From the NCBI GenBank assembly GCA_030068075.1, contig CM057844.1:15856001-15920000 (forward strand): 64,000 nt of DNA. The letters run 5' to 3'. Within the stretch, counting starts at the first letter, position 1. Each line of letters begins with the position of its first letter. The notes below the pieces were generated by a model. It was not told where the DNA came from. It searched no databases and saw nothing but the letters and a program-made list of their open reading frames with translations. Positions 11,501 to 22,849 of this stretch are shown here, one piece after another. Source of the stretch: Paguma larvata. Its lineage: Eukaryota; Chordata; Mammalia; Carnivora; Viverridae. The translations under genes were made by a program, and so were the position numbers.

Positions 11501-11573
11501 TTATTCTTCCTCTAAAGTTTTTTTTTTACCCAATTTCATAAAAATGAAAGTATAATACAGTTCATCTCTCTCT

Positions 11574-11690
11574 TTTTAAAGCTTTATTTTTTATTTTTTA
11601 AAGTAAACTCTACTTCCAATGTGGTTTCGATCTCACGAACAAGAGCTCAAGGGTCGCACTCTCTTCCAACTGAACCAGCCCGGAGCCTCA
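11574..11690 (-). repeat. Short-form, older CAN-SINE
   Basis: The head complement 'ccaactgaaccagcccggagcc' and the tail 'aaagctttattttttatt' are joined by only about 60 bases. The GA-rich stretch and middle body of the common type are missing. The 'aaactctacttccaatgtgg' segment is shared with 26170-26278, so this is a distinct older form rather than a random deletion. Confidence 0.75.
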
Positions 11691-12373
11691 AATATTGTCT
11701 CTTAATATATTCTCATTCACACTCTCAAATTTTTCAGGTGGCTTTATGGTTTTGCTTTACTTTTGTTTAGTGTGAACCTGCAGCATCAGTTAATATAAAT
11801 CTACCAAATTTAGCTCCCATAAATGTCTCGGATTAAAAGTTAGCACACAAATGGATGTGCCCATGAGAGGGAAATCAAAAGCAAAGAAAGAAATGCAGGA
11901 GCCTGGGAAGTTTGGGGAGGTTGGTGTAATATGCAGGTGGCATGAGACATAGGTCCAGAGGTTCGCTTCCCCAATAGATGCCTACCAACCAAAATGTGTA
12001 CCTGACCTGGCTTTTAACGGACAATGTCATGCAGTGTCTGTGTACATAGTATTCTTACTGAAGGATCGGCTATTATCAATAGCTCAGAATTCAATATGTT
12101 TCCAGTTTAAATGCTCATTTTGTTTTATTTAAATAAAAATAGTCTCAAAATGCGGACTACATATAATTGGTTCATAAAAGATTAGATCAACAAATAAGAT
12201 ATTTTCTAGACTAAGGTAGGAAACAAAATACTAATGTCTCAAACAAGTTTGTTGATAGGCCTCTCCAGACCTCAACTTACTTATTATTTGAACTCTGAGG
12301 ATGAGGATAAGCAGAGCCCAGGGGATCAGATTTCACCATTACACTCACTATTATTTTTATATTGCTGTATATT
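11691..12373. other. Unassigned DNA
   Basis: No gene or recognised repeat. Confidence 0.45.
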
Positions 12374-12386
12374 TTTCATTTTTAGT

Positions 12387-12611
12387 TTTTTAAAGTTTAT
12401 TTATATAACTCTCTTTTGAAAGAGAGAGAGAGAGAGCACTCACACAAGTGGGGGAGGGGCAGAGAGAGAATGAGATAGAGAACGCCAAGCAGGTTCTGAA
12501 TTCCAAGTCCCTGAGCTCTACGTGGGGCTCGATCTCATGACTGTGAGATCATGACCTGAACCAGAAATCAGGAGTCTGTTGTTTAACAGACTGAGCCACC
12601 CAGGTGCCGCA
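12387..12611 (-). repeat. Felid CAN-SINE, minus strand
   Basis: From 'aaagtttatttatataact' to 'gagccacccaggtgccgc'. The target duplication is tttcatttttagt at 12374-12386 and tttcatctttagt at 12612-12624, 12 of 13. Confidence 0.95.
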
Positions 12612-12917
12612 TTTCATCTTTAGTCTTTAAAATATAGAAAGTAAACTAAAATTATGAAATAAAACTGATTTATGCTTCAAAAATTCATGTCCTAATATCT
12701 TGGATGAGTGGTAACAAATTTAATTTTTGATATAACACCATCGCATCTCCAAGATATATACTTTTAATCTGGAAGAATTTATAAAATCTTGGCAAACTAC
12801 TTTTTTTTTTTCATTCTCTTTCTCTTTTACTCACAACTTTTCGGAGTGGTCAAGATTAAATTTTTGAATACATAAGGTGGGAAAATCTAGAGGTGGAACA
12901 AGCCTTGTTGGCATTCT

Positions 12918-13132
12918 TTTTTAATATATTTTTAAATTTATTTTTGAGAGAGAGAGAGAGAGACAGAGTGTGAGCAGGGGAAGGGTAGAGAGAGAGGGAG
13001 ACATGAATCTGAAGCAGGCTCCAAGCTCTGAGCTGTCAGCACAGAGCCCGACGTGAGGCTTAAACCTACAAGCTGCGAGACCATGACCTGAGCTGACATC
13101 GACACTCAACCAACTGAGCCACACAGGCACCC
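12918..13132 (-). repeat. Felid CAN-SINE, minus strand
   Basis: From 'aaatttatttttgagag' to 'gagccacacaggcaccc'. The likely target duplication is gccttgttggcattctt at 12902 and gccttgtcaactttctt at 13134, with several mismatches. Confidence 0.94.
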
Positions 13133-13140
13133 TGCCTTGT

Positions 13141-13730
13141 CAACTTTCTTTAAGTGAGCACTAATTTGTATTAACTCCCCATATCCTGGAGAAGAGATTA
13201 CAAATAAAAGTATAGAACACTGGCTTAATTTACTAGCAGGGAGTGTTTCAGATATGAGGAACATATATATTAACTTTACTATCACATTCCAATTGCAACA
13301 ATTACATCTTGCCATTTTTGTTCAAAAAGTAAATTTCTTTAATCTACTTGCTTTAGACTAGAGTAAAAACACCATAGAATGCACATAGATTCACCCATTT
13401 CTCAGGAGACATGAGGAAGTACTGCAAGTTCAGTTTAGTGTGATGTTTATCTCCATAATATGATGCTTTTAAAAAGCAAAGAATGACAGAGTTCTTTTTT
13501 ACCTGAGTTTAAATGATTGTTAGCAATGCATACTCCCTCTTTTGAAACTTACATTTTCAGTCATTCTTTGTACACTCCTTTTTAGGCATAAAGATCATGA
13601 CCTTATCTATCTTTCTTAAGGCTCTGCTTTATTTTTTTGACTGGAGCCCTTCAGTATGTCGTTACATAAAGGCCCAGTTTCAGTTTTCATTACTGATTGT
13701 TATCTAATTAAAAAGTCCCATCCTTACATG
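13141..13730. other. Unassigned DNA
   Basis: No gene recognised. A faint L2-like 'cttttttaggcataaagatcatgacc' segment near 13580 is too weak to call. Confidence 0.4.
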
Positions 13731-13734
13731 AATA

Positions 13735-14060
13735 CAGATCAATATAAAAGGATAGAAATCAACAAGTAAACCAAAATTATAATAATGTTGTATGTAATAA
13801 AAGTGACATTACAAACAGCGAGAAAGATGAATTACTTAATAAAAGCTATTCTTATAACTTAGTACTGAAAAAAAAAAAGTTGGATCCCTACCTCACACTT
13901 TGCATCAAAATAAATCCCAAAAAATCTCCAAGTGTTTGAATATAAAAACTGAAAGCATTACTTACATGAACAACAGACAAATAAGACTCTTGTAATTGAT
14001 TGGTCAAACAGTAAAGACACAGAATCGTTGAAAAGTATAATCTATAGTTTTGATTTGGTA
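13735..14060 (+). repeat. L1M ORF2 fragment A (late ORF2)
   Basis: 'ataaaagtgacattacaaac', 'aagatgaattacttaata' and 'ttggatccctacctcacact' at about 13886 match a late part of L1M ORF2 in sense. Many stops and indels, so pseudogenic. Confidence 0.7.
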
Positions 14061-14460
14061 GAGAATATACATTATGTTCAAGCATGTGGATAGTTATAAA
14101 ACCTTGACCACGTCTTAGCAATAAAGCTAATAGGATCAAAATTCAAAGTATTGATATCATACTGAACACATTCTCTGAGCACAATGCAATTTAATTTAAA
14201 TAAATAATAAAAATTATCAGAAATACTCAATCTTTTTTAAAAATACAAAAGCATACTTCTAAACAATTCATGGGTCAATGCGGAAATAATAGTGGAAATT
14301 AGACTATCTTAAGAAATGAATTATAGTACACATAGTAAGCATAAAAATTTGTAAGGTGATGTTAAAATAATGCGTAAAAAATTAAATAGTCTTAAGTATT
14401 TGCATTAGAGAATAAGATTTGAAATTAAGGAGTTCTACACTCCCTTTAGTGATTTACAAA
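14061..14460 (+). repeat. L1M ORF2 fragment B (earlier ORF2 segment)
   Basis: 'tcatactgaacacattctctgagcacaatgc' (14157-14187) and 'acttctaaacaattcatggg' (14255-14274) belong to an ORF2 part that normally lies upstream of the segment in fragment A. The order is reversed, so this is probably a separate L1. Confidence 0.6.
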
Positions 14461-14470
14461 ATATAACTGA

Positions 14471-14690
14471 GGGGCACCTGGGTGGATCAGTTGGTTAAGT
14501 GTGCAAATCTTAACTCTTGATTTTGACTCAGGTTATGAACTCACAGTTTTGTGAGATTGAGTTCTGCAGGATCAAGATCCCTGCTTGAGATTCTCTCTCT
14601 TTCCCTCTCTGTCCCTTCCCTGCTCGCACATGTGCACACATGTGCTCTCTCTCTCTCTCTCTCTCAAAATAAACAAACATTTAAAAAATA
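14471..14690 (+). repeat. Felid CAN-SINE, plus strand
   Basis: Begins 'ggggcacctgggtggatcag', has a CT run at 14643-14665 and ends in 'aaaataaacaaacatttaaaa'. No clean target duplication. It separates L1M fragments B and C. Confidence 0.95.
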
Positions 14691-14699
14691 TATGTACAC

Positions 14700-15445
14700 A
14701 ACTGACAAATATCTTGACCTAAAAAGTGTATAGAGAACACTTTATTTGTCAATAAGAAAAAAAATAATAACAAACAACTCAATAGAAAAACAATAGAATA
14801 ATTGAACAGGTATTTCACAGAAGTGAAAACCTGAATAAACATCTGAATAGATGATCAATTTTATTAGTATTCTGAAGATGCACATTTTAACCACAGTGAG
14901 AAATGATTTCACACTTGCTTGATTGAAAAGCTGGACTAAGTATTAGCAAGGATGTGGAGCAAGAACAAATCACCCCCATTCCTAATGGCAAGGTAATTAG
15001 ACTACTTGTCTGGAAAAAGTTAATAACACAGCTGGGCTGAAAATGCCCACAGCACAGAACGTAGAAATCCCACTCCTAGGTGTACACCAAAGTTAACAGT
15101 ACTTTTGAAAACATGTACATTGGGAGATGTTGTCAAGAATACTCATAACAACCTTGTTGGAAATAGTAAAAAAAAAAAGAATCAGCACAAAAATGTCTAT
15201 CACTAGAATGGATAAACAAATTGCAGTGTGTTCCTATAAATGGCACAACATACAGGTGAGAAACAGACCTACTGTTGTATGCATCAGCCAGGATGATCTC
15301 AAAACATAATGTTCTGAGGAAGAAACACATTAAGAAGAATTTATACTGCATGGTTCCATTCACATATGATTAAAAAATAGTATCTTATTTAGGAATCCAT
15401 ACATAGAGGTGGGAAAAGCATAAAGAGAAAAAGAGGATCATAAAT
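14700..15445 (+). repeat. L1M fragment C (ORF2 end and 3' UTR)
   Basis: 'ggatgtggagcaag' (14951), 'atcccactcctaggtgtaca' (15067), 'gaatggataaacaaattg' (15207) and 'tactgcatggttccattcac' (15344) follow the order of the L1M ORF2 3' end in sense. The reading frame is destroyed. Confidence 0.8.
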
Positions 15446-15459
15446 AAAAATTCAGCATA

Positions 15460-15620
15460 GGGACACCTGGGTGGCCAAGTCAGTTATGCATCCAACTTCT
15501 GCTCAGGTTATGATCTCACAGTTCATGGGTTTGAGCCCCACGTCAGGCTCCGTGCTGACAGCTCAGAGCTGAGAGCCCGCTTCACATTCTCTGTCTCCCT
15601 CTCCCTCTGCCCCTACCCCA

Positions 15621-15658
<38 letters not shown>

Positions 15659-15674
15659 AATAAATAAACATTTA
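15460..15674 (+). repeat. Felid CAN-SINE, plus strand, inside L1M
   Basis: Begins 'gggacacctgggtggcc' and ends '(ct)n caaaaataaataaacattt'. The target duplication aaaaattcagca is exact at 15446-15457 and 15675-15686. The CT run at 15627-15655 is about 15 units. Confidence 0.97.
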
Positions 15675-15686
15675 AAAAATTCAGCA

Positions 15687-15870
15687 CAATGCTTACTTTT
15701 GTTACAGATGAGAAGAGTGTCAGGAATGGGTGTTTGGAGGGGCCTGGAGGCAGTGTCTAGGGTTCTGGTGACATGCTTTCTTATCACAGAATTGCTGTAT
15801 AGAGAGTAAGTTGAAAACATTTACTAAACTTGCCAAAGCACATGCCCTTGTAAGAATGAATACTGTAAAA
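15687..15870 (+). repeat. L1M fragment C, 3' UTR continued
   Basis: Continues fragment C after the SINE; 'ggttctggtgacatgctttc' and the following text resemble the L1M 3' UTR. Weaker than the coding part. Confidence 0.45.
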
Positions 15871-15884
15871 ATAGCTCCACTAAT

Positions 15885-16394
15885 AATGTATATCTAAGGT
15901 TATTCACTGCAGCACTCTTTGCAATTATAAATACTGGAAACATTCTAACCCTATTCCAAATCCTACCTCTAAGGGATTAGTTGAATAAGTTAAGATTTAT
16001 TCATCCAATGGAACACAGTGGAACGATACAGAAGATTGGCCTTATGAATTAATACATACATAAAGGCAAAATTATTGTTAAGTGAAAAAAATGTGTAATA
16101 CATTGTGTATAAGTTGTCATATTTGTATAAAAATAAGATTAATATATATTTTAAAATGTATGTAAGTTCAAAATAATATATTTTAAAGCATATGCAAAAT
16201 TAAGATTATGGTTTGAGGGGAAGTAAATAGAATAAAAGGGAGGCATGGACAAGCCAGGGGATTTCACTATTATTTCATACATTTTCTATGTTTAACAGAT
16301 ATAAATATTATTTCTGGGGAAGGGAACAGGATGGCTGGAGAAGGGTGTGAGGGAGACTTTTTTTTATGATTCATCATGTATTTATTACCTTTGT
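15885..16394 (+). repeat. L1M fragment D (second L1 3' end)
   Basis: 'ttattcactgcagcactctttgcaat' (15900-15925), 'gggattagttgaataag' (15973), 'gttaagtgaaaaaaatgtg' (16077) and 'ggaagggaacaggatggctgg' (16318-16338) match the sense 3' end of another L1M subfamily. It is interrupted by the SINE at 16410. Confidence 0.8.
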
Positions 16395-16409
16395 ATTTTG
16401 TGACTGCAG

Positions 16410-16619
16410 GGGAACCTGGGTGGCTCAGTTGATTGGGCATCCAACTGTTGATTTCGGCTCAGGTCATGATCTCATGGTTCATGAGTTCAAGCCCTGCATC
16501 AGTCTAATAGTGTGGAGCCTGCTTGGGATTCTCTCTCCCTCTCTCTCTCTGCCCCTCTCCTGCTTGCTCTCTCTCGCACTCTGTCTCTCAAATTAAATAA
16601 ATAAACTTAAAAAAAAAGA
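16410..16619 (+). repeat. Felid CAN-SINE, plus strand
   Basis: Begins 'gggaacctgggtggctcag' and ends 'aaataaataaacttaaaaa'. The target duplication is attttgtgactgcag at 16395-16409 and attttgtaactgcag at 16620-16634, 14 of 15. Inserted in the 3' UTR of L1M fragment D. Confidence 0.97.
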
Positions 16620-16659
16620 ATTTTGTAACTGCAGTACAATGCTTATATATTAATTATTG

Positions 16660-17475
16660 ATAATATCAACAAATTCCTGTTAAAATAATCAACAACACAA
16701 CCAGCCCAGTTCTCATTCACTGGAACTCTGTCAAGAGTGAACCACAAATCTGTCAATGACTAGCCAATGCCATGGAAATGGCACTTCCTGAAAAGATGGA
16801 ACTTTTCCCTCTTTATAAAATTATGCCACAAGAAGCAATTAAAACCCCTACAAATGTTCCTTGGGCATATGTTAGAAGTTGAGGGGAAAAGCGCTGCTGT
16901 TCATACCCTCTTGGAGAAGAAGTAGTAAAATATACTTAAAATAACGCAGGAGAAAATTAAAATGATCTTCTTCTCCTAGCAATATGGAATTGTTAATAGT
17001 GACATAAGAACTCCAGAGGGACGTTCTGGTGCACATCGTACTCTTTTGGCAAATGACAAATGGATACATAATTAAATATAATCATACTAAAGATTTTCAT
17101 AAATTTCTTGATGAGAACACAGCTCACATTTTATTGTCAATACTTTCTGAAATAGAACAAGAACAAACAGGTAAAAAAAATTCAGGAAAAGTAAAAACAT
17201 CAAGTGTGAGTGTCGAGGTAACGATAAACATCTGATATTGAAGGGACTGAAAGTGCGAACCTCCTACACATTCACAATGAGAAATAATCCGGAGAAGCCT
17301 CTTGGGATGAACTGTATTTTTTCACTGTCAAAGCCATCATCTCTTCAGCAGCTTCTACTCAAGCTTTCTTATCTCATATTTTGTGGTCTTGAGGCATTGT
17401 ATAGAAAAAAACCCTTTCAGTTTCTCTGGGAAATACCACCGTCCTTTGAACCTCTTTTCTCTCATTAAGAAGAGA
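16660..17475. other. Unassigned AT-rich DNA
   Basis: No gene recognised. A 68-codon plus-strand frame at 17029-17235 (contains ILSEIEQEQTGKK) and a 76-codon frame at 17238-17468 match nothing I know and lack any supporting signal. Confidence 0.45.
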
Positions 17476-17479
17476 TGGA

Positions 17480-17605
17480 GAATTGGATGTATAGGATCTA
17501 ATCTTGGCTGTCTGTGTCCTTGGGCAAGACGCATAACCTCTCTGAGCTTTAGTGTCATTTTCTATAAATGCTAATGTCCCTTCCAAGGCTATCATTCTAG
17601 AATGC
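17480..17605 (+). repeat. MIR-family fragment
   Basis: 'tgtgtccttgggcaagacgc' and 'taacctctctgagctttagtg' match the MIR sense core. The following 'tgtcccttccaaggctatc' fits the 3' half of a MIR variant. Confidence 0.75.
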
Positions 17606-18790
17606 CACAGCGAGTGCCAGAAGGCTTCTGGACTTCTGCAGCTTTCTCCACGGACACAACACCTTTTGCAAATTAGAGCAGTGTTTCTTTGAATCTTCTC
17701 TTAACAGAATGTCATCGGCTACAGTGGTTGAACAAATAGTACTTTACCTTCTTTTACATAAGGAGAATGGAAGCATAATGGGCGCTGGCATTGGTTCACT
17801 GGCTCAACAATTTTAGAACTGATACCTTTGCAGTTCTCCTGGGCAAGACCCTCAAGGTCACAAGAGGGCTGCTGCAGGTCCTGTCCAACAAGACACCCTC
17901 TCCATCACCAGGCTGTTGGGAGCCGTTTTGGGCTCACAGGTTGAGACCCCTCCCTGCGTGGGGAAGGTTGAAGCAAAGCTCCCACCAGCCAAACTGGCAC
18001 CTAGTTTTACCTCCTTCTAAATAATCTTTCAGGCCTGGATTTCTTGAACTGCTCTCGTTGGCTTAAGGGATATAATGCTCTTTGGTTTTATGGCACATGG
18101 AAAAGGGGACCTGGAGTGTGATGTCTTGAGGGATAAAATCTGAATGAGAGTAACCTGGCCAGAAGTAACCTCAAGATTGCCTCTTGGGGATAGGTTACAC
18201 AAACTGATCATATAGAATAGCAGCTATGAGTTGGCTAGAAATTGGCAGACGTTAGGCCCCAAGACTCCTTGAACCAAACTAGGTTTTCCCTGCAGGTATC
18301 GCTCCCCTCAGCCCCACCATAAAACCTCAAGGCACATCTCTGTAAAGCTTCTCTCAGTATTAACACACTGATGGGAAAGATTGTAAAGAGACTTAGGACC
18401 TTCCCCGAAGGTTAGCCTCGCCCAAAAGTTAGAAGCACTGTTTATAGCTACACATATCTTCATTGATCAGCAGCAAATATTGAGCACCTCTCTGAGGTTA
18501 ACTTTTCACAAATCCTTTTGTAATTCTTATCCCTACGCTCCCTTATACCATAAACCTATAGGTGACTACATAGGTTTTGTGACAACAATGTATGTTGTAA
18601 ATAATGCCTTGTCACTGATGTAATGTCACTTGCTACCTTTAAAAATAAAGACACTGAGACCAGCAAAGCAGAGATTCCAGAATTGCCAGGGCTGCCTGCT
18701 TGATCATCAGATTCCATCTCACTCGTGGCTCTCACTTCATTTCGCCTGACCGTCGGTCCTTCGTGGACCCCTAGATTCGCTGGAACAAGG
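17606..18790. other. Unassigned, locally GC-richer DNA
   Basis: No gene recognised. 17860-18010 is less AT-rich and carries a 77-codon frame (17791-18024); 18556-18831 carries an antisense 91-codon frame. Neither has a recognised domain. Confidence 0.4.
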
Positions 18791-18799
18791 ACCCCGGCA

Positions 18800-19255
18800 C
18801 CAGGCATTCCCCATCTTCTTAGTGGAGGCAACCACTGTTCTGGTATCCACCATCATAGACTAATTTTGCCTCTTTTGGAACCTCATGAAAATGGAATGTG
18901 TCTGACTTCTTTCATTTAACATGTTCTTTTGGCAATTCTTTCGTGTTGCAGTAATTGCTAAGTAGTAAGTCATATGTTATATGAACATATTGCCATCCCT
19001 TTATCTATTCTCCTATTGATGTGTGTTTGAATCGTTTCCAGTTCTGGGCTATTATGAATAAGGGTGCCATGAACTTTCATGTATAAGTCTTTGTGTGGAC
19101 TCATATGTCTACATTTGTATTGGGTAAAAACTCAGAAGTAGAATTGCTGGATTATAGGGCCAGGGTATGTTTAGCTTTATAAAACACTGCCAAGGAATCC
19201 TCCAAAACAGCTACATCACTTTGTAGGACTGTATAATTCTGGAATTCATGCATCA
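18800..19255 (-). repeat. Old L1M ORF2 3' fragment
   Basis: 'ctgggctattatgaataagg', 'catgaactttcatgtataag', 'gtctttgtgtggac' and 'cagaagtagaattgctgg' are the antisense ORF2 C-terminal landmarks of L1M elements. Confidence 0.8.
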
Positions 19256-19519
19256 CCAATCATGTAATTTTTTCCAGATTATTGGACATTTAATTTATAT
19301 TGCTTTCAATGATGCTTCTTGTTAATAGGAGATGTGACAATGAATGCCTTTATGCAAATAATTTTATCTGTTACTGGAATATTTCTGTTGTTGGAATATT
19401 TACTTGAGATGATAGATAGGGCAGAGTTACTGAGTATTGTCATGATTTCTTAATTTCTCAAAAGTCTGCAGTAGTTTGTATTTCCTCAATAAATTTGAAA
19501 AATCTTGCTTTTAAGCCCC

Positions 19520-19765
19520 TAATTCCTTTTTTATTGAGTTATAAGGTGCACAAATTTTAAGTGTACAGATCAATGAGTTTTTACAAATGTGAAATTCACT
19601 AGTGATGACCTAGATCAAGAAACAGGACATCTTCTGCACCATAGAAACCCTCATGTCTCTCTCAGACTATTCCACACTCCCAGAAGGACCTGCTATTCTG
19701 ATATTGTGATTGTTTAAGCTTCAGATAAATTGAATCATGCAGTTTATATTTGTTTATTCTCATAT
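19520..19765 (-). repeat. Old L1M 3' UTR fragment
   Basis: 'attgagttataaggtgcac', 'aagtgtacagatcaatgag', 'gatcaagaaacaggacatc' and 'aattgaatcatgcagtttat' match the antisense L1M 3' end. The order shows it is a separate insertion from 18800-19255. Confidence 0.75.
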
Positions 19766-19869
19766 GCAGGATTTGAAAGACAAAATATAGAGTTTTTATT
19801 CTGAGTACAATCTTAATTTCTGATACTGATAAGAGTGAGCTATAATTTTTTAATAAAAATAATGATCAC

Positions 19870-20045
19870 CATTTGTTGAGCTCAGGAATGCATATCAGCT
19901 ACTACCTAAAGTATTTACATCCATAGTTTCATGTAATCTTTTCAATAACCCAATAAGAATATATATATATACTTTCTGGATAATAAATATTAGGCTAAGC
20001 ATTGAAGTTAGCTTGCCCAATCTCCCAAATCCTATATGTGCCTCA
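19870..20045 (-). repeat. MIR fragment
   Basis: 'accatttgttgagctc', 'tcatgtaatcttttcaataacc' and 'agcttgcccaatctccc' follow the antisense MIR order. A short (AT)n lies inside at 19961-19972. Confidence 0.6.
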
Positions 20046-21915
20046 GGAAGAATGCATATTCACGGCTCAGGCTTTAAACTATTATTAGTGACCAGTCCTT
20101 TAGAATTGCAAATGCTCAGTCACCAGACAAAAGATCTAAACAAGCATCAGAGGATGCTTCTAATTGGCTGTGCTTTACTCCTTAATAAAAACCAAAGGCA
20201 AGCTGCTAGAGGGGAAGGATCAAAGGTCAACTTGATAGAAGCAATTGCCATGCATGATTTTCACAATTACCTATGTTCCTCAGTCATTATAAGCTTTACT
20301 AGAAAATTGAAACAGTAGGTGTATATTAGCATTGCAGCTCACAGTTGGTCATATTACTGCTGATCTGGACCATTTTTTTCATTAAAATGCAATTATTGCC
20401 CCCCAAGACATCACCATACAAAATTATATAGAATGTAATGAACAAAGTAGCTAATGATGGAAAAACAGCATGGATTCAAAAAGTATACTGTGAGTAAAGA
20501 CAACTCTTACACTGACCATTTTACCATTTTGGAGGGTAATAAGGAAGCTCACTGCCTAGGAAAGGAGTAGAGAAAGATAAATCGAAGCCAGGGCTTATTT
20601 CTGAAGCCAGCTGGAAGCTCCGAGCACCATTTTACCTCAGTGATTTCCTTATACCAACTGGGAAGAAGATATTAATTTGCATAAGATATTGGAAATTACA
20701 AGTAGGTTTTTGCATTACACAAACAAGATCCCGGTAAAAAGAAACAAAGAGAGATGTTAGGATACATTTAATCAAAATGCATGTATTCCATGCATCCAGG
20801 AATCACGTCATCATCAAAGAAAATCATGGAGCCAGTACTTAAATGAATGAATATAGGAACCCAAGTGGTATTTTATAAATTCCTTTAAAAACTTTTGTAA
20901 TATGAAAGAGGCAAAATTGCATGTGCATAAATGATAAGAACACAAGAGTCATCCACATGCCCAATTCTTGTTACTAGCCCACTCCAAAAGTAATAACTAT
21001 TCTAAGTTTTCCTAAGGATAATCATTCATATTAAGCAAAACTTCAACTAAATGTATGGTGCTTTAGAAAAAAAAATAATGAAAATTTTTATCTAATCCTA
21101 TTTGCATTTGAGGCGTTGAACAACTGTCCTAACAATTTAATGAACTAGAGCTAATGGAAGAAAATTCGACATCTCCCTCCATCCCCCCAAGCAAAAAGAA
21201 AATTTCATTTTTCCACATTTGTTATTGATTTTTCCGAATTTCATTTTATTTAATTCAGGTGTTAGTAATGGATAACACAGAGTTGATTTTCTTTGAAGTC
21301 CTACTTTATCTATATGACAGCAACACAAATGACTGTTGGTAAGACATGAAAATTAAATTTAGTTTTTCCAGTGTCTGTGTGAAATGATTTCCCTGAGGTC
21401 TGCTTTTCAAGATCTCCTTGGTGCCCAAAGGCACAACACGGTCAGTTGAGATGCAGTGAAATGTGTCCTCTAGGTAGTGTTTTTTAGTGTGAAACTAACC
21501 AACCTAATTGCCACCTGAACTTGGCCTATCAACATCACAATCAAATTAACTAGAATATTACCATACAGACAAATATTGATGACATTTCAACTCTTAAAAA
21601 TAATTGCAAACCTTGAAAATGCTTTTGAATACATAATACTACTTATAATTGAAGAGCATGCATTTCTGCCAAGGTTAAGTTTCTTCCATAATTGGTCTGC
21701 AGCTAGCTTCTTTTTTTTTCCTATCTATGTAGGGGTTGAAAGGATGTTTTATAATAAATTTATGTTCCCCTCTTCATCTGCCAATCTTCAATCTGAGATT
21801 GAAAAAATTTTTTTTGTTCTTTTACATAAATGACATTACCAGCAGCTTCCTCACAGACACTGGAAGGTTTTGTAATAACAACTGAAAGGATGTAGGTTGC
21901 CAATCATGATTTTCT
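20046..21915. other. Unassigned DNA, repeat-poor
   Basis: About 1.9 kb with no recognised repeat or gene. Frames of 101, 63 and 85 codons (20013, 21137, 21576) show no family features. Confidence 0.5.
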
Positions 21916-21917
21916 TT

Positions 21918-21949
21918 TTATCTATCTATCTATCTATCATCTATCTATC
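21918..21949 (+). repeat. (TATC)n microsatellite
   Basis: About eight TATC units with one interruption (atcatc), followed by 'tatttatttattta'. A likely polymorphic tetranucleotide repeat. Confidence 0.95.
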
Positions 21950-21964
21950 GTATTTATTTATTTA

Positions 21965-22590
21965 CTTTTCTGAAAGCAAGTGCCCAAACATTTAACCTCC
22001 ACTCACATGCCTCCAAATATTCCTAACAAGCCCCAAAGGTGCCCATGATGGTGCTGCCATATTCATAGCCATGGCACTCACCACCTTCCTCTCTTACATC
22101 CCATCCCTTTTGGGGAATAGTAAAACTATTCCTGGAGAAAGCGCAGAGGCATGAATTACTCAGATAGTATTTTTAGATGACTTCTGAACATTGATTAATA
22201 AATCTTAGAAAGCACTGTTCACTTACACCAAACAACCCAATTCCGGCTTATAAATAGTGCCCAGGGAAAGTTTTAAGTTTTGTATTACTTAAGTAGACCC
22301 TGAAGCATGACACTTGGTTTTACTTCTTAATTGCATCTTCTGTTCCATTTAACTTTACCTAACCGGACTTATAAATATTTAATTAGATCATCGCTGCTGG
22401 CTTAAAAAGGAAAAAGAAACCCTGGCTCATACTCTTGGCCAAATTTGACCTTGAAAAGACAAAGACATGCTTACAGTGTTACTTTCGTCCTGATTTCCAT
22501 TTAAGAAGGAAACAGGCAGCACAACTGATTAGCAAAATTGAGTTATTAAAAAAGATTGAGCTAGGCTTAAGTAGCATAGGGAAACGTTTT
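21965..22590. other. Unassigned DNA
   Basis: No gene or recognised repeat before the SINE. Confidence 0.45.
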
Positions 22591-22617
22591 TTAAAAAGCA
22601 GTGTTCCTGTCTCTTCT

Positions 22618-22823
22618 GGGGCACCTGGGTGGCTCAGCCAGTGAAGCACTGGACTCTATCTCTGCTTAGGTCATGATCTCACAGTTTGTGACTTCGAGCC
22701 CCAAGTCCTGCTCTATACTGATGGTGAAGAGTCTGCCTGAGATTCTGTCTCTCTTTCACCGCCCCTCCTCAACTTGTGCATTCTTTCTCTCTTTTCTCTC
22801 AAAGTAAATAAATAAACTTAAAA
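22618..22823 (+). repeat. Felid CAN-SINE, plus strand
   Basis: Begins 'ggggcacctgggtggctcag' and ends 'aaataaataaacttaaa'. A long target duplication at 22593-22614 and 22824-22845 (aaaaagca.tgttcct.tctct) matches 20 of 22. Confidence 0.97.
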
Positions 22824-22849
22824 AAAAAGCACTGTTCCTATCTCTACCA

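Noticed and set aside
15563..15820. 85-codon minus frame with an R-E repeat
   Set aside because: The R-E repeat is the CT run of a SINE read on the other strand.
16014..16045. U6 snRNA-like phrase ggaacgatacagaagatt
   Set aside because: Only about 20 bases match, and the position fits the 'tggaatactatgcagc' part of an L1 3' end in the right order, so it is L1 that drifted.
14471..16619. tRNA-Lys-like sequences as possible tRNA genes
   Set aside because: Heads of SINEs with degenerate tRNA structure, followed by SINE body and tail. No intact tRNA fold is present in this window.
17029..17235. Small open frame containing ILSEIEQEQTGKK
   Set aside because: AT-rich, short, no recognised family, no splice or promoter support.
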